DNA of 52,981 nt from Clostridium sp. (GTDB lineage Bacteria > Bacillota > Clostridia > Clostridiales > Clostridiaceae): assembly GCF_021443865.1 (NCBI RefSeq), contig NZ_JABUTB010000001.1:14726-67706 (forward strand). Reading direction: 5' to 3'. The notes under the pieces were generated by a model, which made no database searches, was not told the DNA's origin, and saw nothing but the letters and a program-made list of their open reading frames with translations. Shown piece by piece: positions 20,258 through 29,419 of the stretch. Position numbers and translations under genes: made by a program. Positions within the stretch are counted from its first letter, which is position 1. Every line of letters begins with the position of its first letter.

Positions 20258-22159
20258 TTATTTATTAGTTATATATTTGTACATATTTCTTCCAGCTAAA
20301 GTACCTGATCCTAAAGAAAGTCCAAATGCTGATCCTTCATTATCGTAGTATGGTGCAGTAAATAAGCTTCCTGCATCTATTCCAGCTACATATAATCCTT
20401 TAATAGGTTCATTGTTCTTATCTAAAGCTCTTAAAGAATCATCAACTTTAACTCCACCAATTGTACACCATGCACTTGGTTCATATTCAAATACATAATA
20501 TGGTCCATTGTTTATTGGTGTTAAGAATGTTGGATCTTTTAAGAATTCACTATCGTGTTTTGCTTCACAATACTTATTGTATTGTTCAACTGTTGATACT
20601 AAATTATCAAGTCCAAACTTTTCAGCTAATTCTTCAATTGTATCTGCTTTGTAAGCCCAACCTTGGTCTATAGCTTCTTGTAATTGTGATTTAGCTTCTG
20701 TTAATACTTTTACATGTGCTATTGAATTTGGTGCTGACTCTGATAAGTTCCTTGCACCTGCAACCCAGCTTTCAGGACTACCTAAAGTCTTGAATATACC
20801 TTGTTCACAAACTGAATTATAGTATGCTTCATCCATTACGGCATAGTATTTTCCATATCTTAATGTAGCTTCTGCTCCACTTAATGGTTCTGATGCCATT
20901 ATTTCTTCATTAAAGAATCTATTTCCTTCTCCATTAACAAGTAATCCACCATAGATACCAAATCTTAAATTTTGATTACTACTAAATGACCAAGTTCCAG
21001 CCTTTGAGTTTGAAGCTGAGAATTCATTTGCAACTATACCCCAGTTTTTATCTTCTACTCCACCTGCTGCTAATGTCATGTTAATTCCATCACCAGTTGA
21101 TAAAGTATTTCCAAGTGGGTTTATTGTAATATTACCAAATTTATTTTCAATTATTTCTTGTCCACCTAAGTATCCACCAGTTGCTAATAATACAGCATCT
21201 GCATTAATAGTAACCTTTGTTCCATTAGCTTTTGTAGCTTTTATTCCTACAGCAACTCCATTTTTATCTAAGATAACTTCTTCTCCAGTAGTTTCAAGCA
21301 TTATAGTTCCACCATTTGCTGTTATTTTATCTGCTAAGAAGCCCATTCTATCTACGCCTTTTTCTTTTATTCCATGTCTTGCTCTAAATCCTACACCATA
21401 AGCATCTTGTCTTAAAGTTACAGTTAAACCTAAATCATCTAACATATCTATTGTTTCGCCAGTAACTTCTAAAGTCTTACGAAGTAAAGAATCATTTATT
21501 GTGCTGTTACCAAATCCAGACATATGTTCAAATAATTCTTCTGTAGTAAGGTCTTCACCTTCTGCTGCTTGAACCTTAGTTCCAGTAGCTATAGGACCAC
21601 CAGCATTTGCTCCATTACTAACAGCAAGGCTTACACCTTTTTCTATAACTATTACCTCAGCGCCTAAACCTGATGCACTAATTGCAGCTGTTAATCCTGC
21701 TGCACCACCACCAACAATAACTATATCTGTATTGTAAGTTTCTTCTTTATTTGCAGTTTCTGTTTCTTTTTTATTGTTCTTTAAAGCTTCTACATCTCCA
21801 TTAGCTTGCTTTACACAATCTTCTACCGCAGAAACAATTGCATTAGTAGTTAAACTTGCTCCTGATGTAGCATCTACTTCTAATGTTTGTCCTTCAACAA
21901 TAGATTTTATTGTACGATCGATAGCTTCATTAGAAATTCCTTCTGTTTCATTACTTTCTAATACTTCAACAGAAACTATTGAATCTTCATTAAACACTAC
22001 TTTTACTTTTACATCACCATTTTTCCCAGTACTTACAGCAGTATATTCTCCAGGTGTAAAAGAAAGCTTTTTCTTACCTGAATCACATGATACTAAACCT
22101 AGTACTAAAAGCATTGATAACATAATGCTTAATAATTTCTTCATGTTCTTTTTCATCAA
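20258..22159 (-). CDS. FMN-binding domain + FAD-dependent fumarate reductase/flavocytochrome c-like lipoprotein
   Basis: Lipobox LVSC; FMN-binding domain with DATSGASLTTNAI flavinylation motif; VGGGAAGLTAAISASGLGAEVIVIEKG FAD motif; ALDKNNEPIKGLYVAGIDAGS. Confidence 0.92.
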   Translation of the reverse strand: MMKKNMKKLLSIMLSMLLVLGLVSCDSGKKKLSFTPGEYTAVSTGKNGDVKVKVVFNEDSIVSVEVLESNETEGISNEAIDRTIKSIVEGQTLEVDATSGASLTTNAIVSAVEDCVKQANGDVEALKNNKKETETANKEETYNTDIVIVGGGAAGLTAAISASGLGAEVIVIEKGVSLAVSNGANAGGPIATGTKVQAAEGEDLTTEELFEHMSGFGNSTINDSLLRKTLEVTGETIDMLDDLGLTVTLRQDAYGVGFRARHGIKEKGVDRMGFLADKITANGGTIMLETTGEEVILDKNGVAVGIKATKANGTKVTINADAVLLATGGYLGGQEIIENKFGNITINPLGNTLSTGDGINMTLAAGGVEDKNWGIVANEFSASNSKAGTWSFSSNQNLRFGIYGGLLVNGEGNRFFNEEIMASEPLSGAEATLRYGKYYAVMDEAYYNSVCEQGIFKTLGSPESWVAGARNLSESAPNSIAHVKVLTEAKSQLQEAIDQGWAYKADTIEELAEKFGLDNLVSTVEQYNKYCEAKHDSEFLKDPTFLTPINNGPYYVFEYEPSAWCTIGGVKVDDSLRALDKNNEPIKGLYVAGIDAGSLFTAPYYDNEGSAFGLSLGSGTLAGRNMYKYITNK

Positions 22160-22199
22160 GTATCCCCCTAATTTGTCAAATTTGTGTCAATCAATTCAG

Positions 22200-22230
22200 A
22201 GTATAAAGGTTGCACTAAGTGCAATGTCAA
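22200..22230 (-). promoter_or_regulatory. MerR-type promoter/operator for the reductase
   Basis: Minus strand TTGACA (22225-22230), 19-bp spacer (22206-22224) containing dyad TTGCACTTAGTGCAA (22210-22224), TATACT (22200-22205). Confidence 0.85.
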
Positions 22231-22236
22231 TACATT

Positions 22237-23058
22237 TTATTCTACAGGTATATATATAATAAATCCTTTGCTTCCATCTTCATATTTAAGCTTTACACCA
22301 TTAAAATAGATATCTCCTACAACCTTCATATTATTTTCTTTTATGTATTCTAAGGCATCTTCAATAAATTCAATAAACTTATCATTTTTATTATGGTTCT
22401 TTGTATAATAAACTAAGCATTTCCCCATCTTAAGTATTTCGCCTTCATTACTTATATCAATTCCCATTTCTATTGCAGCCTCTAAATCTAAGGATATTCC
22501 ATAGTCCTTTCTAATATTATCTATGTCACTAATATACTGATGTTTTATACGGCTACAATATTCTGTTACAGGTAGCATATCTACAAATTTTGAAAATATG
22601 TCATATTTAGAAATTGTAAAATCTAAGCCTTTAGAGGCAGGTATAAAAACTTTATCTTTAACTTCTTTAATTTCATATTTATTTTCACCTGATTTCACAC
22701 GTTCTAAGTTATTTCTAGTTCCTTTTATTCCTTCTAATTGTTTATTAAGATTTAATATTTCTTCTTCTATCTGTGTTTTTCTTTCATCCAGCTTTTCTAT
22801 AATTGAATCTACATTACTTTCTTCAATTATATCTAGAGAATCATCTACACTAATTCCTAAGGCCCTAAAATGCTTAAATCTATTTAGTTTAAAAGCATCA
22901 AAATGAGTAAAACTCCTATAATTATTAGCTTCCTTTTTAGGCTTTAACAAATCAATTCTTTCAAAATATCTAAGAGAGCTATAGGGCAACCCCACCATAG
23001 CACTAAATTCCTTTGCTGAATACTTTCTAAGCTTTAAATCCTCTTTCATATTTTCCAT
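22237..23058 (-). CDS. MerR family transcriptional regulator with effector-binding domain
   Basis: KLRKYSAKEFSAMVGLPYSSLRYFERIDLLKPKKEANNYRSFTHFDAFKLNRF MerR HTH. Confidence 0.9.
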   Translation of the reverse strand: MENMKEDLKLRKYSAKEFSAMVGLPYSSLRYFERIDLLKPKKEANNYRSFTHFDAFKLNRFKHFRALGISVDDSLDIIEESNVDSIIEKLDERKTQIEEEILNLNKQLEGIKGTRNNLERVKSGENKYEIKEVKDKVFIPASKGLDFTISKYDIFSKFVDMLPVTEYCSRIKHQYISDIDNIRKDYGISLDLEAAIEMGIDISNEGEILKMGKCLVYYTKNHNKNDKFIEFIEDALEYIKENNMKVVGDIYFNGVKLKYEDGSKGFIIYIPVE

Positions 23059-23215
23059 AACTCCTACTATTATTTCTACTTCATTTATTATTCTTCAAAT
23101 TATTTATCACTTAAAATAGCCACATTATTTTAACATAAATATATCTTTTTTCATACTTTTTCTTTGTGTATTTTTTAACATTTTTTACTCATAAATAATA
23201 AGTTAAAGTAATAAA

Positions 23216-23252
23216 AAACAGACTTAAATCTTCATTTTTAAGTCTGTTTTTA
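23216..23252 (-). terminator. Terminator of DUF3794-like gene 1
   Basis: AAAAACAGACTTAAA ... TTTAAGTCTGTTTTT. Confidence 0.85.
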
Positions 23253-23304
23253 TTAAGATATTCCAATATTTCAATTTTTAATCTTATAGTGTGCCCTAGC
23301 ACAA

Positions 23305-24075
23305 TCATTCTGCTGTTATTCTTACTTGTTGCTTTTGCAATATTTTTAAAGTTAGATTTAAAATTATTTTTTCTGTAACTTTAGTAAATGTTTTTTCTCT
23401 ATTTGATGTGCAATTATAAGGGGCATTTGTGTTAATATCCACTTCAATAATCTCAGCCTTAACTATCTCAGTAAACGGTTTTTCATTAAAAACTTCTGTA
23501 AAAGCTGAACTTTCATCACAAGGATTACTACCAACAATAGTATCTGAGCATTCATCACAACCTTTAATTTTATTTGTGAAAAATTCTATTTCACAGGGAA
23601 TTGAATTTCCCATAAAAATAGGTTCTCTAATAAAATTGATTCTTGTTGTAAAATTAAATGGTACATTAAAACTAGAATATCTTATATATCCGCAATTATT
23701 TGGAACACCTTCTGCATTATAAGTTTTAGGTACATACTCAATACTTTTCTTAATAAGTCCTTCTACAAAAAGTATTCCATTATCTCCACAGTTATCCTCT
23801 GAAAATGGAATTATGCGAGATTGAGTTAAATACACATTTTTTCTTATTCTATTAATTTCTAATACTTCTTTATCTAATGTAATAGTAGCTTCAATAGGAA
23901 GTTTAACCTTTACCTCTGCTAGTACTACTGGAACCTTAATAACTAAAGGACCACATTCAATAGTATTAGGTATTATATCAGCTTCTTCAATTAATGGTTG
24001 TACTTTAGAATTAACTGAACTGCAAGAATTAGACACAGTTTTACCATCATTAATAATTATTTTATTATCATTCAC
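23305..24075 (-). CDS. CsxC/DUF3794-like putative spore (exosporium) protein, copy 1
   Basis: VVLAEVKVKLPIEATITLDKEVLEINRIRKNVYLTQSRIIPFSED ... FVEGLIKKSIEY; close paralog next door; exosporium role from memory of the family. Confidence 0.6.
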   Translation of the reverse strand: MNDNKIIINDGKTVSNSCSSVNSKVQPLIEEADIIPNTIECGPLVIKVPVVLAEVKVKLPIEATITLDKEVLEINRIRKNVYLTQSRIIPFSEDNCGDNGILFVEGLIKKSIEYVPKTYNAEGVPNNCGYIRYSSFNVPFNFTTRINFIREPIFMGNSIPCEIEFFTNKIKGCDECSDTIVGSNPCDESSAFTEVFNEKPFTEIVKAEIIEVDINTNAPYNCTSNREKTFTKVTEKIILNLTLKILQKQQVRITAE

Positions 24076-24176
24076 TATAGGGCTTCCTCCCTTTTATCTA
24101 AGTATAGATAATTCATTTATTTAATGTATAATATACAAAATCCCCCCTTTTAGTACATTATAAATTCAAAAAAAAA

Positions 24177-24212
24177 ATCCTCAATAGCTTTATATTTAAA
24201 GCTATTGAGGAT
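24177..24212 (-). terminator. Terminator of DUF3794-like gene 2
   Basis: ATCCTCAATAGCTTTA ... TAAAGCTATTGAGGAT. Confidence 0.85.
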
Positions 24213-24256
24213 CATTATTTAATATTACATTTTACTCAAATCTTATATTGTAATTA

Positions 24257-25036
24257 TTAGATTCCTATTGCTGTAACATTTACTTGTTGTTTTTGTAATA
24301 CTTTTAATGTCAAATTAACTACTACTTTTTCTGTAAGCTCAGTAAAGAATTGTTCTACTGGAGCATTACAAGTTGAATATGGTCTTGTGTGAATATCAAC
24401 TTCTGCAATATCAGCTCTTACTAATTCAGTAAAAGGCTTTTCATTAAATATTTCTACATTGAAAAAACTTTGATCACAAGTATTACGTCCAATTATTGGA
24501 TCTGCACAAGCATCACAACCTCTACGTTTATCTGTAAAGAATTCTAATTCACTTGGTCCAAAATTAGTCTCAAAAATAGGTTGTCTAATAAAAGTTACTC
24601 TTGTTGAAAAATTAAAAGGTACTTCAACTGTACAATGTCTTATATATCCACATATATTAGGAGTATTTGGTGTACTACAAGTTTTTGTTGCATACTCAAT
24701 ATTCTTTCTAATAAATCCTTCTACAAATAATATTCCAGTACCGAATTCGCTATCTTGAGAAAATGGTATAATACGAGATTGAGTTAAATATACATTTTTT
24801 CTTATTCTCTTAATTTCTAAAACTTCTTTATCTAATTTAATAGTAGCTTCAACAGGAATTGTAATATTTACTTCTGCAAGTACTACTGGAAGCTTAACAA
24901 CTACAGGTCCTGGTGTAATAACTGTAGGAGTTACAGGAATTTGCTCAGTTAAAGTTTGATTAGTACTCTTAACAGTTGCACATCCATTCATTCCACCTAA
25001 ATTATCATTTGTACATTTATTATTATTATAAATCAT
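24257..25036 (-). CDS. CsxC/DUF3794-like putative spore (exosporium) protein, copy 2
   Basis: VVLAEVNITIPVEATIKLDKEVLEIKRIRKNVYLTQSRIIPFSQD; paralog of 23305-24075. Confidence 0.6.
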   Translation of the reverse strand: MIYNNNKCTNDNLGGMNGCATVKSTNQTLTEQIPVTPTVITPGPVVVKLPVVLAEVNITIPVEATIKLDKEVLEIKRIRKNVYLTQSRIIPFSQDSEFGTGILFVEGFIRKNIEYATKTCSTPNTPNICGYIRHCTVEVPFNFSTRVTFIRQPIFETNFGPSELEFFTDKRRGCDACADPIIGRNTCDQSFFNVEIFNEKPFTELVRADIAEVDIHTRPYSTCNAPVEQFFTELTEKVVVNLTLKVLQKQQVNVTAIGI

Positions 25037-25141
25037 AATAACACTTCCTCCATTTTGTTTACAAAAAGTAATTTAACCTTATATTACATAATAGATAAAA
25101 TATCTCTTTTTGTGCATTAATGGATAAGTATTTTTATATTT

Positions 25142-26650
25142 TTATTCCACAGGCATAGTAGCTTTAAATCTTTCTTCACGACTCATTTGTGAAAGTTCTA
25201 TAACATGGTCTAATTTAAGATTTAATGCCTTAGCCATTCTTTCACCATATTCTCTATCTGCAAGATAGCAATGAGCAGTATGCCTATATTTTATGTTATC
25301 ACCAATATTTCCCATATGTCTTACTGTATTTCCAATTAAAAGTTCTCTTTTTTCTTCTGTCATTAATCTATATAAATCACCTGGTTGATAGAAGCAATCA
25401 TCATTTTTGTCATGGTATTGACTATAATGATCCATATATTCACCAACTTCAAGAGGTGGCTCATTATAAGATTTATCATCTTGCCATACTCCATAGCTAT
25501 TTGGTTCATAATGCTTTGTTGCTCCATAATTTCCATCCACACGCATTTGTCCATCACGATGGAAGCTTGAAACCGGGCATTTAGGTGCATTTACTGGAAT
25601 AGAATGTGCATTAACACCTAAACGATAACGTTGGGCATCTCCATAAGAGAACAATCTACCTTGTAGCATCTTATCAGGTGAGAACCCTATACCAGGAACT
25701 ACATGAGCTGGATTAAAGGCAGCCTGTTCAACATCTGCAAAATAATTTTCAGGATTTCTATTAAGTTCTATTACTCCAACTGGAATTAAAGGATATTCCT
25801 TTTTACTCCATACCTTTGTTAAATCAAAAGGATTATCTCTATGATTTTTAGCTTGTTCCTCGGTCATTATTTGGAAGTACATAGTCCATCTTGGAAAATC
25901 TCCTCTTTCAATGGCATTAAATAAGTCCCTTTGATTACTTTCTCTATCCTTTGCAATTAATTCTTCTGCTTCTTCATCTGTTAAATTCTTTATTCCTTGT
26001 TGAGTTCTCATATGGAATTTAACCCAAACTCTTTCATTTTTATCATTAATTAAACTAAAGGTATGACTTCCAAATCCATGCATATGACGATATGTAGCTG
26101 GAATTCCTCTATCACTCATTGTAATTGTTACTTGATGAAGTGCTTCAGGCAATAGTGTCCAAAAGTCCCAATTATTTTGTGGAGACCTCATATTAGTTTT
26201 TGGATCACGCTTTATAGCATGGTTTAAGTCTGGGAATTTAAGTGGATCTCTAAAGAAGAATACAGGAGTATTATTACCTACTAAGTCCCAATTTCCTTCT
26301 TCAGTATAAAACTTCATTGCAAAACCTCTTAAATCACGTTCTGCATCAGCCGCACCACGTTCCCCTGCAACTGTAGAAAAACGTATAAACATTTCTGTTT
26401 GTTTTCCAATTTCAGAAAATATCTTAGCTTTGGTATATTTAGTAACATCATGTGTTACAGTAAAAGTACCAAATGCACCACTTCCTTTGGCATGCATACG
26501 TCTTTCTGGTATTACCTCTCTATCAAAGTGAGCAAGTTTTTCTAGATACCATACATCTTGTAGAGCCATTGGGCCTCTTCTACCTGCTGTAAGAACATCT
26601 TGATTGTCTCCAATAGGAGCACCAACTTCATTTGTTAGTTTCTTATTCAT
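25142..26650 (-). CDS. katA: Monofunctional heme catalase
   Basis: [63 protein letters not shown] heme-ligand motif. Confidence 0.97.
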   Translation of the reverse strand: MNKKLTNEVGAPIGDNQDVLTAGRRGPMALQDVWYLEKLAHFDREVIPERRMHAKGSGAFGTFTVTHDVTKYTKAKIFSEIGKQTEMFIRFSTVAGERGAADAERDLRGFAMKFYTEEGNWDLVGNNTPVFFFRDPLKFPDLNHAIKRDPKTNMRSPQNNWDFWTLLPEALHQVTITMSDRGIPATYRHMHGFGSHTFSLINDKNERVWVKFHMRTQQGIKNLTDEEAEELIAKDRESNQRDLFNAIERGDFPRWTMYFQIMTEEQAKNHRDNPFDLTKVWSKKEYPLIPVGVIELNRNPENYFADVEQAAFNPAHVVPGIGFSPDKMLQGRLFSYGDAQRYRLGVNAHSIPVNAPKCPVSSFHRDGQMRVDGNYGATKHYEPNSYGVWQDDKSYNEPPLEVGEYMDHYSQYHDKNDDCFYQPGDLYRLMTEEKRELLIGNTVRHMGNIGDNIKYRHTAHCYLADREYGERMAKALNLKLDHVIELSQMSREERFKATMPVE

Positions 26651-26779
26651 AAAACCCTCCTCATTTCAATATTTTTTTATTTTTTATATTAAGTATACAT
26701 TTTAAAATTAAAGTTTTAAAATACATTTGCAGAATATTAAGAAAATTGTAATTTTATGTTCTTTTTTGCGTATAAAAAA

Positions 26780-26823
26780 ATTCTCTTATAGTAAACGACT
26801 TTTAACTGTCTACTTTAAGAGAA
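26780..26823 (-). terminator. Terminator of telA-like gene
   Basis: TTCTCTTATAGTAAAC / GTCTACTTTAAGAGAA. Confidence 0.65.
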
Positions 26824-26844
26824 GTAATTTTTATTTTATATTTA

Positions 26845-27990
26845 TTATTGTGGTTTAAATTTTAAAAGTTTATTTTTTAATTGATCTTCTATAGTTCTTA
26901 ATTCAACTTCAGCTTCCTTACGCTTTTGACGTCCTTCTGTTTGGATACGAAGTATTTCATCAAGAGTTGAAATTAAAGACTCATTAGTAACTTTAAGAGT
27001 TTCAATGTCAACAATTCCTCTTTCTGATTCCTTTGCAGTTTCTATAGTTGAAGTTTTTAATATTTCTGCATTTTTACGTAAAAGTTCATTTGTCATATTA
27101 GTAACTTCACTTTGAACTTTTGCTGCATTAGAGGAATGTGCAACTCCTAGAGCTAAAACTATTTGACTCTTCCAAAGAGGTATAGTGTTAACTATTGTTG
27201 ATTGTATCTTCTCAGACATTAAAGAATCATTATTTTGAATTAATCTAATTTGTGGAGCCATTTGAAGAGAAATCATCTTAGTTAATTCTAAATCATGAAT
27301 TTTCTTTTCAAATCTATTACAAAGTGCAAGAAAATCATTTACTTCTTGAGCATCTTGAGGAAGTCCAGTAATTTTTGCTTTTTCTTGTAACTTAGGTAAC
27401 TCCTCTTGTTCTAACTTTTGAAGCTTCTTTTTACCTGCTAGTATATACATAGAAAGTTCTTTAAAATAAGCCTTATTTATTTCATACATCTTATCTAACA
27501 TTGCAATATCCTTTAAAAGCTGTATTTGATGCTTTTCAAGATTATTACACATTTTATTAATATTATCTTCTACCTTATCATACTTAATCTTCATTTCAGA
27601 AATCTTATTCTTTCCTTTTTTGAAGAATCCAAAGATACCCTTTTTATCTTCTGTATCTTCAAAATTCTTTAACTCATGAACTACACTAGAAAGCATATCA
27701 CCAATCTCACCTAAATCTTTAGTTCTTACATTGTTTAAGGCTGTTTCTGAAAAGTCTGAAATTTTCTTTTGAGCACCTACTCCAAACTGTAAAATAGAAT
27801 TAGAATTTTTTATTTCTATTTTATTTACAAATTCATCTACCATACGCTTTTCTTCATCTGTTAAATTAATTTCATCAACTATTTCTTCTTTTTTCTCTTC
27901 TTTAACTTCTAAATTAATAATCTCTTCTATTATTGGTTCAAAAACTAGTTCAGGCTTTAAATTAATGTCATCTTTAAATTCATCACTCAT
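26845..27990 (-). CDS. Toxic anion resistance protein, TelA family
   Basis: IPLWKSQIVLALGVAHSSNAAKVQSEVTNMTNELLRKNAEILK; ATG at 27990 with GAGGAATTT RBS. Confidence 0.88.
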   Translation of the reverse strand: MSDEFKDDINLKPELVFEPIIEEIINLEVKEEKKEEIVDEINLTDEEKRMVDEFVNKIEIKNSNSILQFGVGAQKKISDFSETALNNVRTKDLGEIGDMLSSVVHELKNFEDTEDKKGIFGFFKKGKNKISEMKIKYDKVEDNINKMCNNLEKHQIQLLKDIAMLDKMYEINKAYFKELSMYILAGKKKLQKLEQEELPKLQEKAKITGLPQDAQEVNDFLALCNRFEKKIHDLELTKMISLQMAPQIRLIQNNDSLMSEKIQSTIVNTIPLWKSQIVLALGVAHSSNAAKVQSEVTNMTNELLRKNAEILKTSTIETAKESERGIVDIETLKVTNESLISTLDEILRIQTEGRQKRKEAEVELRTIEDQLKNKLLKFKPQ

Positions 27991-28017
27991 TATAAATTCC
28001 TCCATCTCGCTTCAAGC

Positions 28018-29178
28018 TTATTTTTTGAAATCCTCTTCTGTTAATCCTTCTTGTTTAAATAAAGTTTTTAAGACAGAAATATCTGTTGAAATATCTAAAA
28101 CAACATCCTCATATAAATCATCTAATAAATTTTCAAATGCATTATTTATAATATCAATACTTTTTTCAATTTCACTTTTAGCATTCTTTATATTATCTCC
28201 TTGTACTGCTTGCCTAGTTAAATCTCTATAAGAATTAATAAGCTTTATAGTAATAGGAAGATAATGATTTATAAACTTATTAACTTCTTGAAGCTTTTTA
28301 GGATTCTTTTCAACATAATTAAGTATTTGGCTTGCTATACCTTGTAATTTATCTATCTTAAGGGCTATTTCTTCTTTATAAAGCTCATTTCTTGTAGCCT
28401 TTATTTCTTCAATATATTTTCTTCCCATTTTAATTATAGAATTTAATTCCTCTTCTTCAGACTCATTTATATTTCTATTTAGCTTTGCCTTTTCATCTAA
28501 TTCTGCCTTAGCTATTTGTTGTTTCTTTAATTTTAAATAATCAGTATAAACATCATCATTTAGCATAAAGTAATTTTTTTCATCATCAATATGACCTTCT
28601 GTAAACATGCCTAAATTAATCATCTTATTAAGATCTTTAATAACAAAAGCTTCTTTTTCTTTAGCGAATCTAGCTAGATCCTTAATTGAGCAGTAACTAT
28701 TATCTTCAATAAATCTTACATAAGTCTTAAAGCGCTTTACCCTTTTCCTTAAGTTTACACCTCTAGATAATAATCCTAAGCTTATTCCTAAAAGTAATAC
28801 TATTACTATAAAGGCAGCTAATGTATCAGCAACTAATTTGCCAAAAAACAACATAAATATCATAAATATTAATAATAAAATTCCAAATAACATAGTACCT
28901 AACAATCCAAATATCATATATATAATTCCTGATATAGTTCCAGCTGGTCTTTTATCAATATATGTTGCTATATTGTTTTTAGCCTTCTTATTTAATTTAG
29001 TATAATTATTTTCTATTTTTATATTAAACTCATTTAGCTTTGACTTAAATTCATTTATTGTATCTTCAGCTTTATAGCTAATATCTCTTTTTAAATTTAC
29101 GAAATCTATAGCATTAAAAGCATTTTTCACTGTATTCATTATCTGGTCTTCTAAATCGGAAAAATCTCTTCTATCCAT
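28018..29178 (-). CDS. XpaC-like (5-bromo-4-chloroindolyl phosphate hydrolysis) membrane protein
   Basis: N-terminal hydrophobic hairpin, coiled-coil C-terminus, genetically linked to telA. Confidence 0.7.
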   Translation of the reverse strand: MDRRDFSDLEDQIMNTVKNAFNAIDFVNLKRDISYKAEDTINEFKSKLNEFNIKIENNYTKLNKKAKNNIATYIDKRPAGTISGIIYMIFGLLGTMLFGILLLIFMIFMLFFGKLVADTLAAFIVIVLLLGISLGLLSRGVNLRKRVKRFKTYVRFIEDNSYCSIKDLARFAKEKEAFVIKDLNKMINLGMFTEGHIDDEKNYFMLNDDVYTDYLKLKKQQIAKAELDEKAKLNRNINESEEEELNSIIKMGRKYIEEIKATRNELYKEEIALKIDKLQGIASQILNYVEKNPKKLQEVNKFINHYLPITIKLINSYRDLTRQAVQGDNIKNAKSEIEKSIDIINNAFENLLDDLYEDVVLDISTDISVLKTLFKQEGLTEEDFKK

Positions 29179-29335
29179 TCTACATCCTCCAAATTATTTT
29201 ATTAAAATAAACATAAAATTAAATATAAACAATACTATATCTTCATTATAATAATTCAATTTTATTATATCTTATTATTAAATCAATTACAATTTATAAC
29301 AACTACATAACTATATTAAAAATTTTAATAATAAA

Positions 29336-29374
29336 AAAGATATATTAATACTTATATCTACTAATATATCTTTA
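29336..29374 (-). terminator. Terminator of second propeller kinase gene
   Basis: AAAGATATATTA ... TAATATATCTTT. Confidence 0.65.
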
Positions 29375-29419
29375 TTAATTCTAATAGTTAAACTTACTTC
29401 ATATAGAAAGCTAGTAATT

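Noticed and set aside
21078-22259. Plus-strand ORFs of 107 and 161 aa antisense to the reductase
   Set aside because: Explained by codon bias of the strong minus-strand CDS; no RBS or family motif.
25363-25590. ORFs on both strands inside catalase
   Set aside because: Overlap the highly conserved catalase frame; spurious.
26651-26760. PerR box upstream of katA
   Set aside because: TTTTAAAATTAAAGTTTTAAAA is palindrome-like but does not match TTATAATNATTATAA well; AT-rich background.
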